A stretch of 64,000 nucleotides of DNA, from positions 1 to 64,000 of the forward strand of contig NZ_JAUQON010000002.1 of assembly GCF_030580955.1 (NCBI RefSeq), in the 5' to 3' direction. Numbering within the stretch: the first letter of the stretch is position 1; every line of letters starts with the position of its first letter. A program made the translations under genes and the position numbers. This document shows, in pieces, positions 28,240 through 37,700 of the stretch. This DNA comes from Hymenobacter convexus. GTDB taxonomy: Bacteria > Bacteroidota > Bacteroidia > Cytophagales > Hymenobacteraceae. The notes beneath the pieces are model-generated. The model made no database searches, was not told the origin of the DNA, and worked only from the letters and a program-made list of their open reading frames with translations.

Positions 28240-29751
28240 ATGCAAGTTCTCAATCCGTTTCGCCAGCGTGCTCTGCTCGCCTTCGCTCTGTTCTCGCTGA
28301 GCCTGGCAGCCTGCAAAAAAGACGAAGCCACCGTAACGCCCGACACGAACACCACGACGGGCCAGGCAGTGGAAGTGACCGAAGTAAAAACCAACACCAC
28401 CTGGACGGCCAGCAATAAGTACCTGCTGAAAGGCTACGTGTACGTGCGCTCCGGCGCCACGCTCACCATCGAGCCCGGCACCATCATCAAGGGCGACAAG
28501 GACACCAAGGGCTCCCTCATCGTGGAGCCCGGCGCCAAGCTCATCGCCGCCGGCACGGCCGCCAAGCCCATCGTCTTCACCTCGAACCAGCCCAAGGGCA
28601 GCCGCAACTACGGCGATTGGGGCGGCGTGATTCTGGCCGGCAACGCGCCGGTGAACAGCATTGTGGCCGGCGTGAAGCCCGTGGTAGAAGGCGGCCCCAC
28701 CACCACCTACGGAGGCACCGACCCGGCCGACAACTCGGGCACCCTGCAGTATGTGCGCATCGAGTTCGGCGGCATCGCCTTCTCGCCCAACAACGAGGTG
28801 AACGGCCTGACGTTGTGCGCCGTAGGCTCGGGCACCACGCTCGACCACATCCAGGTTTCCTACTCCGGCGATGACTCCTACGAGTGGTTCGGCGGCACCG
28901 TGAACGCCAAGTACCTCATTGCCCACCGCGGCTACGACGACGACTTCGACACCGACAACGGCTTCTCGGGCAAGGTGCAGTTTGCCGTGTCGCTGCGCGA
29001 CCCGTTGCAGGCCGACCAGTCGGGCTCGAAAGCCTTCGAGAGCGACAACGACGCCAACGCCTCCGACAACCTGCCCAAAACCAGCGCCGTGTTTTCGAAC
29101 GTGACCGTAATTGGGCCGCTCAACAACATCAGCAACGTGGGCGGCATCAGCTCGCAGTACGTCTCGGCCGCGCACATCCGCCGCAACTCGGCTCAGAGCA
29201 TCATGAACTCGGTGCTGGTGGGATACCCCGCTGGCATCCTGCTCGACCACACCAAAACCGGCGCCAACGTGGCCAGCAACGACCTGCGCTTCCAGAACAA
29301 CATCATCGCCGGCATGGCGGCCGGCACCGCTGCCACCCGCAACCAGAAAAACATTATTTACCTCGGCCCGGCCGGCGGCGCGGGTTCGCTCACGCCCACC
29401 TCAGCCATGAGCGCCGATACCGCCGTGTTTGGAGCCATGGCCGGCCCGCTCACCTGGCTCTACAAGCCCAGCAACGCCAACAAGCGCTACACCAACGCCG
29501 ACGAAGTGCGCCTGCTCAACCCTTTCAGCCTCACGGCCCCGAGCTTCCTGCCCCTCACTACCTCGCCCATCGTTTACACCTCCACCACCAACGCCAACCC
29601 GGTCGTAGCGCCCGCCTTCACCGACAGTAAGGTATCGGATTCGTTCTTCACCCGTACCAGCTACATCGGCGCCTTCAGCGGCTCGGGCCAAAGCTCGGAA
29701 AACTGGGCCACCGGCTGGACCAACTTCGACCCCCAGAATACCGATTACTAG
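28240..29751 (+). CDS. Surface lipoprotein with beta-helix-like repeats, partner of the TonB receptor
   Basis: 503 residues. Lipobox LAAC with Cys25, followed at once by KKDE, which fits the Bacteroidota lipoprotein export signal for surface display. The body has rungs typical of a right-handed beta-helix (YVYVRSGATLTIEPGTIIKG, GSLIVEPGAKLIAAG, GVILAGNAPV). I recall similar lipoproteins next to TonB receptors in other Bacteroidota, where some accompany phosphate limitation, but no function can be read directly. It has acidic, Asp-rich loops (RGYDDDFDTDNG, ESDNDANASDN) that could bind metal ions. A clear terminator follows the stop. Confidence 0.75.
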   Translation: MQVLNPFRQRALLAFALFSLSLAACKKDEATVTPDTNTTTGQAVEVTEVKTNTTWTASNKYLLKGYVYVRSGATLTIEPGTIIKGDKDTKGSLIVEPGAKLIAAGTAAKPIVFTSNQPKGSRNYGDWGGVILAGNAPVNSIVAGVKPVVEGGPTTTYGGTDPADNSGTLQYVRIEFGGIAFSPNNEVNGLTLCAVGSGTTLDHIQVSYSGDDSYEWFGGTVNAKYLIAHRGYDDDFDTDNGFSGKVQFAVSLRDPLQADQSGSKAFESDNDANASDNLPKTSAVFSNVTVIGPLNNISNVGGISSQYVSAAHIRRNSAQSIMNSVLVGYPAGILLDHTKTGANVASNDLRFQNNIIAGMAAGTAATRNQKNIIYLGPAGGAGSLTPTSAMSADTAVFGAMAGPLTWLYKPSNANKRYTNADEVRLLNPFSLTAPSFLPLTTSPIVYTSTTNANPVVAPAFTDSKVSDSFFTRTSYIGAFSGSGQSSENWATGWTNFDPQNTDY

Positions 29752-29777
29752 TGTTTTATTTTTATTTGCCTGCCACG

Positions 29778-29809
29778 AAAAAGGCTCCCCGGTTCGGGGA
29801 GCCTTTTTT
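29778..29809 (+). terminator. Intrinsic terminator of the receptor-lipoprotein unit
   Basis: AAAAAGGCTCCCC pairs with GGGGAGCCTTTTTT around a 4-nt GGTT(C) loop, with six T after the stem, 27 bp after the lipoprotein stop. Confidence 0.85.
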
Positions 29810-29826
29810 GCGTTTAGTATTCTTGT

Positions 29827-29947
29827 ACAAAAGAACGGTCATGCTGAGCGCAGCCGAAGCATCTCTACTGCGACAGTAACTCATTTCGATTGGATTAGCT
29901 ACACGGCAGAGATGCTTCGACTACGCTCAGCATGACCGTTCTTTTGT
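29827..29947. repeat. REP/MITE-like palindrome, family B
   Basis: ACAAAAGAACGGTCATGCTG is inverted at the right end (CAGCATGACCGTTCTTTTGT); the two arms extend through the GAAGCATCTCT core. Loop about 35 nt. It sits between convergent genes right after a terminator. Confidence 0.88.
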
Positions 29948-29964
29948 TTTATTGAGGCTCAGTA

Positions 29965-30405
29965 TCACTTACTCAGCCGAAAAACAATGGGCAGCGTGCG
30001 CTGCACCCGCACTGGCCGCCCGGCCACGCGCCCGGGCGTCCACCAGGGCATGAGGCGCACCACGCGCAGGGCCTCCTCATCGAAGCCATGGCCGCAGCCC
30101 TTGGCCACTTCTACGTCGCGGACGCGGCCCTGCTCGTCCACCACGAAGCGCACGTACACCGTGCCCGACAGGTTCTGCTGGTTGGCGGCCGTTGGGTACA
30201 CGATTTTCTTCGCCAGGTACTGGTGCATAGCCCCGTCGCCGCCGGGGAAGGCCGGCATCTCGTCGGCGTAGGTGAGCACCTCAGGAGCGGCGGGGGCAGC
30301 TTCGGCAGCCGCGGTGGCTGCGGGCACGGCCGCCTGGCTGGCTAGCTGGGCGTGGGCCGAAACCGCAGCCAGCAGCACGCCACCAGTTAAAACAATGATT
30401 TTCAT
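29965..30405 (-). CDS. Small secreted TonB C-terminal-domain protein
   Basis: 146 residues: signal peptide (19 residues, SAHA before Gln20), an Ala-rich spacer (~25-50) and a TonB C-terminal domain (~55-146: MPAFPGGDGAMHQYLAKKIVYP, GTVYVRFVVDEQGRV, EEALRVVRLMPWW, PVRVQRTLPIVFRL). The PxFPGG...YP pattern is usual for Bacteroidota TonB-like domains. Unlike classical TonB it seems to have a cleavable signal and no lasting inner-membrane anchor, so it may not transmit ExbBD energy. ATG at 30405 starts the signal peptide. Monocistronic, convergent with the lipoprotein gene. Confidence 0.85.
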   Translation of the reverse strand: MKIIVLTGGVLLAAVSAHAQLASQAAVPAATAAAEAAPAAPEVLTYADEMPAFPGGDGAMHQYLAKKIVYPTAANQQNLSGTVYVRFVVDEQGRVRDVEVAKGCGHGFDEEALRVVRLMPWWTPGRVAGRPVRVQRTLPIVFRLSK

Positions 30406-30617
30406 AGCTAGCACGGCGATATAGCAATTGCTCCGGCAAAGCTACCGGGCCACTTCAGCCACGGAGTAAGCCCGGCAGTTACGCTTTCGTCATCGTTTCA
30501 TTAGCGGCGAGTACCGGGCACCCAGGCTGCGGCATCATCTGGCGGCACCTGGCATTTCGTACCCGCAGGCCCACCGTTTGCGTCGTTCCTTTGCAGCCAC
30601 AAATAGCCCCGCTTCCC

Positions 30618-31520
30618 ATGCTTATTTCCATGACCGGCTACGGCCAGGCCCACCGCGAAACCGATACCTACACGGCCACCGTCGAGCTTCGTTCCGTCAA
30701 CTCCAAAACCCTCGACCTGACCCTACGCCTGCCGCGCTTCCTGATGCCCCACGAGCTGGAAATCCGCAACGCGGTGGCCAAAGCCCTGCTGCGCGGCAAG
30801 GTGAACCTCAACCTTGACTTCGTGCGTCCCGCCGCGGCCGCCCGCGCCGCCACCACGCTCAACAAAGAGGCGCTGACGGCCGCCTTCCACGAGCTCAAGG
30901 AACTGGCCTACAGCTTGGGCATATCCGCCGGCGAAGACACCCTGTTGGCCGCCCTACGCCTGCCCGGCGTCATCCCCAGCGCCTCCGAAGTGCGCGATGC
31001 CGAGCCGGCCGCCGAAGAAACCGCTTGGGCCGAGCTACAGCCGCTGCTCACCGAGGCGCTGGCCGCCATGCAGCAGTTCCGGCACGATGAGGGCCACACG
31101 CTAAGCACCGAAATTCTGGGCTACGTGGCCACCATCCGGCAGCAGCTGGCCGCCGTGGAACAGCACGACCCCGCCCGCATCGAGCACGTGCGCCAGCGCC
31201 TGGCCGGCCACCTGGCCGAGCTCACCAGCCACGAGCATTTCAACGAAACCCGCTTCGAGCAGGAAGTGCTCTACTACATCGAGAAGCTGGATATTGCCGA
31301 AGAAAAGGTGCGCCTAGCTGCCCATCTGGCCTATTTCGAGCAAGCCGTGCACCAGCCCGACGAAGCCGTGGGCAAGAAGCTGGGCTTCCTGGCCCAGGAA
31401 ATTGGCCGCGAAATCAACACCATCGGTTCCAAAGCCAACGATGCCACCGTGCAGCACCTCGTGGTGGGCATGAAAGAGGAACTGGAAAAAATAAAAGAGC
31501 AGCTGAACAACATTCTCTAA
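30618..31520 (+). CDS. yicC: YicC-family endoribonuclease
   Basis: 300 residues, near the usual length of ~290. N-terminal MTGYGQAHRE and ELRSVNSKTLDLTLRLP are the YicC N-domain signature; the C-terminal DUF1732-like part contains HEHFNETRFEQEVLYY(I)EKLDI(A)EE and the final KLGFLAQEIGREINTIGSKAND. E. coli YicC is an RNase involved in stress response and small RNA turnover. The ATG at 30618 is chosen because it places MLISMTGYG at the N-terminus, as in homologues. No operon partner is evident. Confidence 0.95.
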   Translation: MLISMTGYGQAHRETDTYTATVELRSVNSKTLDLTLRLPRFLMPHELEIRNAVAKALLRGKVNLNLDFVRPAAAARAATTLNKEALTAAFHELKELAYSLGISAGEDTLLAALRLPGVIPSASEVRDAEPAAEETAWAELQPLLTEALAAMQQFRHDEGHTLSTEILGYVATIRQQLAAVEQHDPARIEHVRQRLAGHLAELTSHEHFNETRFEQEVLYYIEKLDIAEEKVRLAAHLAYFEQAVHQPDEAVGKKLGFLAQEIGREINTIGSKANDATVQHLVVGMKEELEKIKEQLNNIL

Positions 31521-31859
31521 GTGGTATTCCACCGCTCAAAGTGGCGTCGGCTGCATTGACCGAGTAGCTTCCCTGCTTAGTCGAAAAAGACGCCACAATA
31601 GGATTATACTTGCAAATTTTACAATTCAATATACAAGAAACGGCGTTTTCCAGGGCATTCCGGCCTGGAGGCACTGCCAATTCGAATTGTTGACAACTTC
31701 TCGAATCTTAGTACGTTAATAAAAATACATTAAGCTCAACGACTGCACTCTTGGAAAACAAAGCAATATTTGTGGCACCAAAGTTGGATATTTGATTATT
31801 GTATCTAACTTGGGTACCCGAATAACATTTAGTTACTCCACAACCTATTCCCGATTAAT
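31521..31859. other. AT-rich intergenic spacer
   Basis: 339 bp between yicC and a small secreted protein gene. It is visibly richer in A and T than its surroundings, notably 31600-31860, and contains short palindromes (AATTCGAATT at 31679-31688; CCAGG...CCTGG at 31651-31668). TTTG at 31791 could be part of a promoter but no well-spaced TAnnTTTG was found. No gene is seen. Confidence 0.5.
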
Positions 31860-32396
31860 ATGAAATCTACATTTTTACTCTGTATTCTGGGACTGCTTTT
31901 AACGGCCGCGCGTCCCGCATCCGAAATCGAGTTGGTGAAGAAGCGCGTGCTCAGCGAGCGGGTGGAAATCCTGATTCCCAAGGGCTTCGAGGTGATGACC
32001 GAGCAGCAAATGGACTTTGCCTACGCCAAAGCCCAGAGCCGCCCGAGCGTGATTTTCACCAACAACAACCTGATTAGCCTCGCCTTCAATTACTCCGACA
32101 ACGACGCCGACCAGGACATGGTCGACATCTACTCGGCCTCATTTGGCAAGACCTACCACAAGCAATACAAAGACGCCACCTGGTTTGGCGACGGTGTGAA
32201 GAACATCAACAACCGCAAGGTGGGCTACCTCGAATTCATGAAGCCTGAAATGGGCCATGAGGTGTATACGCTGGTGTTTTTCACCGACGTGGAAGGCAAG
32301 CTCATGATTTGCACCTTCAACTGCGCCGACCGCCAGAAGCCCGAGTGGGAGCCCATCGCCAAGCAAATCATGCTTTCGCTGAAAGCCAAAGGCTAA
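31860..32396 (+). CDS. Small secreted protein of unknown function
   Basis: 178 residues with a signal peptide (~20 residues, LLLTAARPAS). The mature part is a single alpha/beta domain (LSERVEILIPKGFEVM, VIFTNNNLISLAFNYSDND, GYLEFMKP, EVYTLVFFTDVEGKLMICTF, WEPIAKQIMLSLK) whose strand-helix layout resembles DcrB/DUF1795-like stress proteins; that resemblance is only by eye. ATG at 31860 is the only start that gives the signal. It is preceded by an AT-rich spacer and followed 3 bp later by a short palindrome. Confidence 0.7.
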   Translation: MKSTFLLCILGLLLTAARPASEIELVKKRVLSERVEILIPKGFEVMTEQQMDFAYAKAQSRPSVIFTNNNLISLAFNYSDNDADQDMVDIYSASFGKTYHKQYKDATWFGDGVKNINNRKVGYLEFMKPEMGHEVYTLVFFTDVEGKLMICTFNCADRQKPEWEPIAKQIMLSLKAKG

Positions 32397-32399
32397 AAG

Positions 32400-32432
32400 A
32401 ACGTCATGCTTCGCTGCGCTCTGCATGACGTT
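32400..32432. repeat. Minimal palindrome, deletion derivative of family B
   Basis: AACGTCATGC pairs with GCATGACGTT around a 13-nt loop TTCGCTGCGCTCT. The loop plus right arm match the right end of family B elements, so it looks like a copy that lost its centre. It starts 4 bp after a stop codon and probably acts as the transcript-end hairpin. Confidence 0.65.
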
Positions 32433-32474
32433 TCAGAGTAGTCCATCAAGGTCGGTAGTTGAACGCAGGTTCGG

Positions 32475-34274
32475 CTACCGGCTTTTTTTTGTGCCCGGGG
32501 CAGCGCCTTCTTCGTTCAGAAAATCGCGCACCAAGCCAAAAGCACCCGAAAAACCAGCCAGCGACAGCGCGGCGGGCTTATCGTTCACGTCGTGGTAGGC
32601 GGTGCTACCGCCGCGGGTGTAAATGAAAAAGGCAGGCACGCCGGCCTCGGAAAACGGGTAGTGGTCGGAATTGGCGGCGCGGCCCCGGGCGGCCAGGGTG
32701 GGCAGGTAGTGGTGGGCGTTGTTGAGGGCCAGCAGGCGCTTGTAGGGCGCTTCGAATACGCGGCCGTTGACCACGGTCGCGCCCTGCTCGCCGGTGCCCA
32801 GCAGGTCGAGGTTCACCAGGAATTTGATGCTCTTGAGCGGGATGAGCGGGTGGACCACGAAGTAGCTGGAACCCACCAAACCGGCTTCCTCAGCCCCGAA
32901 AAGGAGGAACACGACGGAGTAGGCGGGCCGGTTTTCAGGGCGAGCATAGTAGGCGGCCAGTTCCAGGAGCAGGGCCACGCCGCTGGCGTTGTCGTTGGCG
33001 CCGGGGAAGTAGGTTTTGGGCCCCATCATGCCGAGGTGGTCGTAGTGGGCCGACAAGACGAGGAAGGAATCGGGCCGGGCGGTGCCGCGCACCACGGCGG
33101 CCAGGTTCTGGGTCTGGTATTTGGGCTGCAGCTGCGCCCCTACCCGCACGGTACCCCACACGGTGTGGCCCTTGGCGGCGCCGGTGGCGCTGTCGCCGAA
33201 AATGGCTTTGTCCAACCAGAGCGGCACTTTCTCGGCCAGCACCTCTACGCGCGGCTGTGGGGCCTGCTCGGCGGCCAACGAGGCGGTGAGCTTGGGCACC
33301 ACAGTTATCATGGCGGCGGCGGAGTTGAGGCGCATCTGCAGCAGCGACGGGAGCTGATGCAGGCGGGCGGCATCGGCGGCGCGCATCAGCAGCACGCGCT
33401 TGCTCCAGGGCACCAGCAGGTAGCGGGCCTGCACCGTGGCTTTGGTGAAGACCAGCGTGTCGAGTAAGAATATTCGGGCCTTCACATTGCCGGCGGCAGA
33501 GTTGGGCGCCGCGATGCAGGACGTACCGGCCCGCCAGCCGGTGGTCAGCGGGCTGCCATCGGCCTGAATGGCGGCGGCCACCTCGCCAGGAAAGGTATTC
33601 ACATCGAGCGTAAACGGCTGGGTAAAATTGGGGGCCAGCGGGGTCAGCTTCAGCCCGCGCAGGCGGTCGCGCAGGTAGGCGGCGGCCTCGTGCTCGCCCT
33701 GCTTCACATAGCCTCGGCCGTGCAGTTCGGGCGAGGCCAGCTTTTTGATGGTGGTGCGGGCGCGGGGCAGGTTTTGGGCCTGTGCCGAAAGGGTGCCCAG
33801 TGTGGCACCTGCTACCAGTAGGGCAATGGCCGGTACTGTCATTTTGGCCCGGCGTTGCTGCCGTCGGCCGCTGGCCGCGGCCAGACCCACGGCCAGCACG
33901 GCCCCAATGGCGTCGCTCAGCAGGTCGGTCCATTCGCCGTGGCGGCCGAGGCGCATGGTCATTTGCAGCACTTCGATAAGGGCACCGAAGGCGATGCTGC
34001 CCACCAGTACCGCCAAGCCGGCCCAACGGGCCAGCCGGGGCCAGCGGCGCTGCCGGTGCAGCGAAAACCACGTCAGCCCCGCCAGCACGAAAAACACGCC
34101 CGCGTGGGCGGCTGTGTCGAACGACAGCAGCTCCCACACGGGCGTGCGCGGCATTTCATCGGCGGGCGTCAGGGTGAGCACCAGCACCACAGCCGCCCAA
34201 GCCAGGGACAGGCCGAAATAGGAACGTAGCGGGGTAGCAGGCAATGGCTTGGGGGGCAAAAAAACAGATGACAT
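32475..34274 (-). CDS. VanZ-like membrane domain fused to secreted M28 metallopeptidase
   Basis: 599 residues. Residues 1-138 form a VanZ-like domain (four hydrophobic segments, TPADEMP, FDTAAHAGVFFVL, GALIEVLQ, EWTDLLSDAIGA). Residues 145-168 look like a separate signal peptide (MTVPAIALLVAG...LSA before Gln166), followed by an M28 aminopeptidase-like domain with SAHYDHLG, PGANDNASG, FLLFGAEEAGLVGS, NLDLLGTG and SDHYPF, which together supply the two-zinc ligands. An internal ATG at 33842 could start the peptidase on its own. VanZ-family genes next to gcvH are common in Bacteroidota; the peptidase fusion is unusual to me. The frame is uninterrupted. Confidence 0.85.
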   Translation of the reverse strand: MSSVFLPPKPLPATPLRSYFGLSLAWAAVVLVLTLTPADEMPRTPVWELLSFDTAAHAGVFFVLAGLTWFSLHRQRRWPRLARWAGLAVLVGSIAFGALIEVLQMTMRLGRHGEWTDLLSDAIGAVLAVGLAAASGRRQQRRAKMTVPAIALLVAGATLGTLSAQAQNLPRARTTIKKLASPELHGRGYVKQGEHEAAAYLRDRLRGLKLTPLAPNFTQPFTLDVNTFPGEVAAAIQADGSPLTTGWRAGTSCIAAPNSAAGNVKARIFLLDTLVFTKATVQARYLLVPWSKRVLLMRAADAARLHQLPSLLQMRLNSAAAMITVVPKLTASLAAEQAPQPRVEVLAEKVPLWLDKAIFGDSATGAAKGHTVWGTVRVGAQLQPKYQTQNLAAVVRGTARPDSFLVLSAHYDHLGMMGPKTYFPGANDNASGVALLLELAAYYARPENRPAYSVVFLLFGAEEAGLVGSSYFVVHPLIPLKSIKFLVNLDLLGTGEQGATVVNGRVFEAPYKRLLALNNAHHYLPTLAARGRAANSDHYPFSEAGVPAFFIYTRGGSTAYHDVNDKPAALSLAGFSGAFGLVRDFLNEEGAAPGTKKSR

Positions 34275-34307
34275 TGCAACACCCTAGCCAAAACGATGCT
34301 AGTTTTT

Positions 34308-34688
34308 CTAGGCGCCCACCAGCTCGCCGTAGGTTTCGGCGGTGAGCAGGGATTCCAGCTCTTCGGGCTTGGCGATGGAAATTTTCACCATCCAGCCGTC
34401 GCCGTACGGGTCCGAGTTCACGGTTTCGGGGGAGTCAGCCAGCTTGCTGTTCACTTCGAGCACCGTGCCGGTGATGGGGCTGAACAGGTCCGAAACCGTT
34501 TTCACTGCCTCCACCGTGCCGAAAACCTCGTGCTGGGCCACGTCCTTGTCGAGGGTGTCGATGTCGACGTACACGATGTCGCCGAGCTCTTTCTGGGCGT
34601 GGTCGGTGATGCCCACGTAGGCAACATCGCCTTCAACGCGAATCCATTCGTGGTCCTTGGTGTAGTGCAGGGTGGCGGGCAGGTTCAT
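34308..34688 (-). CDS. gcvH: Glycine cleavage system H protein
   Basis: 126 residues, the usual length. It carries the lipoyl arm that shuttles the aminomethyl group between P, T and L proteins of the glycine cleavage complex. HEWIRVEGDVAYVGITDHAQ, ELGDIVYVD and the lipoylation site in GTVEAVKTVSD are intact, as is the C-terminal NSDPYGDGWMVKI. ATG at 34688 gives MNLPATLHYTKDHEW; a longer reading from 34766 lacks family similarity. It lies between sprA and the VanZ-M28 gene on the same strand; no other gcv gene is in the window. Confidence 0.97.
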   Translation of the reverse strand: MNLPATLHYTKDHEWIRVEGDVAYVGITDHAQKELGDIVYVDIDTLDKDVAQHEVFGTVEAVKTVSDLFSPITGTVLEVNSKLADSPETVNSDPYGDGWMVKISIAKPEELESLLTAETYGELVGA

Positions 34689-34781
34689 AAGATGGTGGGT
34701 TGGTGGAGTAGCGGGTTGGTGGATTTGCCGGTCAAAAGTACGCAGCGAACTCCGCCAACCTACCACTCCGGCAAGCCGCCG

Positions 34782-37700
34782 CTACTGCGCCAGGCTGTAG
34801 CGCAGCTGCACCCCGGCCTCGGTGGTGGAGTTGCGGAAGGCGTTGCTGATGCGCGGCGTGGTGATGGTCTGGCTGTAGTAGAGCTGCAGGTTGAGGCGGG
34901 TGTTGAGCAGGTAATCAACGGTGGGGCGCAGCTGCACGGTTTTGGAGCCGTTGGTAATGGTGCTCGTGCTCGTGCCGATGAAGGGGGTTTCGCCCTGGAT
35001 GTTGCCGGGGTCGAAGGAGTTGTTGATGCTGCGCTGCACCGTGATGTTGTCGCGGATGCTGAGGTCGAGGCGGGCGGTGAGGTTGTTTTTCAGCACGCGC
35101 TGCTCGCCGCCCACCCGGAAGGGCAGCTTCAGGCTGTTGGTGGCGTAGCCGAAGCCGATGACGATTTCGTTGGTGTGCAGCTCGGTCACCTGGGCGTTGG
35201 TGGTGTTCAGCACCACCGAGCGGTCGGTGCGGTATTCGAGGCGGCCGGTCATCTTGCTCATCGTTTGGAAATTGACCCCAATGAGCGGCGACAGGCGCTC
35301 CACGATGCTCACCTGGTTCACGATGTAGTACGGGATGTACTGGCCCGAGGAGCTGGAAATGACGGCCATGTCGGGCTCGGCCGTGTAGAGGTTCGACGTG
35401 GTGTAGCTGCCCACGTTGTAGAGCGACGAATAGGCGTGGTTCAGCGTGAAGGAGCTGAAGTAGCGCTTGATGAGCGGCAGCTGCGCAAAGCCGTTGTAGT
35501 CGACGCGCCAGTTGGGCAGCGGCAGCATGGCAAACGGGTTGAACTTGTCGGCCTTGTAGCCGTCCGACGACTTGCCGTGGTAGGCGTCGTCGAAGCTCTG
35601 GATAAGCACGGCTTGCGAGTTGTAGCCGTAGCCGGTGAGGCTCTGGGCCGGGTTGGTGCGGCTGTCGCCCGAGAGCTTTGCCTGCACAATGCCCCGGTTT
35701 TTCACGAAGCGCTCGAAGGCAGCCGACGTTTCGCCGTTGGCGCTCAAATCGCCAAACAAGGTCTGGATAGTGATGGTGGACGTGCTGAACGAGCCCGAGC
35801 CCAGGGCTTGCGGCACGATGATGTTGAGCGGCTCCAGCGTGGTTTCATCCACCTGGCGGCGGTAGTAGGCCTCGTTGTTGCGGGCCAGCTGCCGGCGCGC
35901 ATCCACCTGAATGTTGAAGTCGCGGAAGGGCTCCAGGGTGGTGCGCAGCGTGAGCGTTTCGGTCAGCAGCGAGCTGAGGGCCGTGTTGAGGTACTGGCTT
36001 TGGTCGGTGTACCAGCCGCGGCTGCTGGCAATGCTGTACAGTTCCGGCAGGCTGTACTGCTTGCCCAGAATGAAGGGGATGCCCGGCGCTAGGCCCATGT
36101 TGTCGCCCGCCCCGAAGTTTTCGAGGCCAAACAGCTTGGTCTTGGGCAGATAGCCGGGCAGCAGCGTGCCGTTGGAGCGGGCGTAGGTGAAGTTGATGGA
36201 GCGGGCTGTCATCAGCGAACGCAACACGGCTTTCACGAAGCGGAATTTCTCCTTGGTGGTGTCGGCCGGGGCTTTGTCCACGTTGCGGCGGGCATCGCCG
36301 GGGAGGTTCCGGTCGGCCCGCTGCAACTCGGCGCGCGGGCTTCGGGCGCTGGGCGGCGGGGCGTTGTTGATGATGTTGAGAAACTTCACCTTGTTGTAGA
36401 GCTTCACCAGGTCAATCTTGCCGTTGGCGCTCAGCTCGGCGTTGTTCTGAATGGTGTTGCCCAGGTCGAGCACGTAGGTGGTCGTGTCGATGGGGTCGGT
36501 GGGGTGCAGCAGGGCGCGCTGCCCGCGCGAGGCCGCCTGCCAGTTGTAGTTGGCCGAGTAGCGGGTGTCGGCGCTTAGCCAGTCGGTGAGCGGGAACTTG
36601 TCGAGCGGCAGGCGGTAGGTCAGGGCCGCGGTCTGGGTGAAGTTGGTGGTGCGGCCGCCGCGCAGCAGGTTCTGCTGCACCTGGTCGCGGTTGCGCACGG
36701 CCTCGTCGCTCACCCCAATGGTGCGGCCGGGGCCTTCGTCCACCACGCCCCGGTTGGTGGCGGTGTAGTCGAAAATCAGGCTCTTGGTCAGGTCCCACTT
36801 CAGGTCGTAAATCCGGCTGATGTAGAACGACTTCTGAATTACGGGCGCGATGCCGTCGGTGCTGGGCACCTCGCCGGGGTTCAGGATGCGCTGCAGAAAC
36901 CGCTCGTTGTAGCGCCGGTCGATGTCGGTGCGGAACGAGAAGCGCGAGGGCAGCGGCGTGAAGTTGATTTGCTGGAAAATCTTCAGGTAAGGGTTTTCCA
37001 GGGCCTTGATGCTGGCCAGCGGCGTGTAGTTTTTGGGCGTGGTCTGGTACACGTAGGCCACGGCGGCGGTGTACGACTTGGTGTAGTCGCGGTCGGTCCG
37101 GATGTCGGTGTGCAGGCGGTCGGTGAGCGAGTAGCTCAGGGCCACGTTTTCCACGTCCCAGGGCTTGGGCTTGACCAGGGGCGCACCGGGCTTGGGCTGG
37201 GCGCGCTCCTTGCGCGCGTTCAGCACCGAGATGCTGCGGCTGGTGGTCTGGTCAATCACCTTTTTGCGGTACTCGGCCTGCGCCGCCGCGTTCTGCGCGT
37301 CCGTGCCTTTGTTGAATTTCAGCAGGCTTTGCTCCAGCTTGGTGTCGGGGTCCAGCGGGTCGTAGAGGGGCGTGCGGGTTTCCTGGCCAATTTGCAGCAG
37401 CACGGGCAGGCGCACGCTCAGCTGGGGCGGCAGAAACTTCTCGGCCGCCACGGTGGCGTTCAAATCGCCCCGGAACACGTTGTCGATGGAGCGCTGCTGC
37501 ACCTTGTCCTGCAGCCCGCCGAAGCCCACGCTCGTGAAGCTGCCCGTGGCCGTCACGTTGGCCACGTCGGCCAGCTTCACGTTCAGGCGGGCGGTGGCGG
37601 CGTAGCCGGCCTGCTGCTCGAAGTCGAACACCCGGAACTCATCGGCCCACAGGTTCACGGTTTTCGACGAAGTGCTGGGGTCGGCGTTGTTGTTGAAGGG

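Noticed and set aside
34689..34766. N-terminal extension of GcvH
   Set aside because: H proteins start with the lipoyl domain; the extension is derived from spacer DNA with GGTGG / TTGGTGG repeats.
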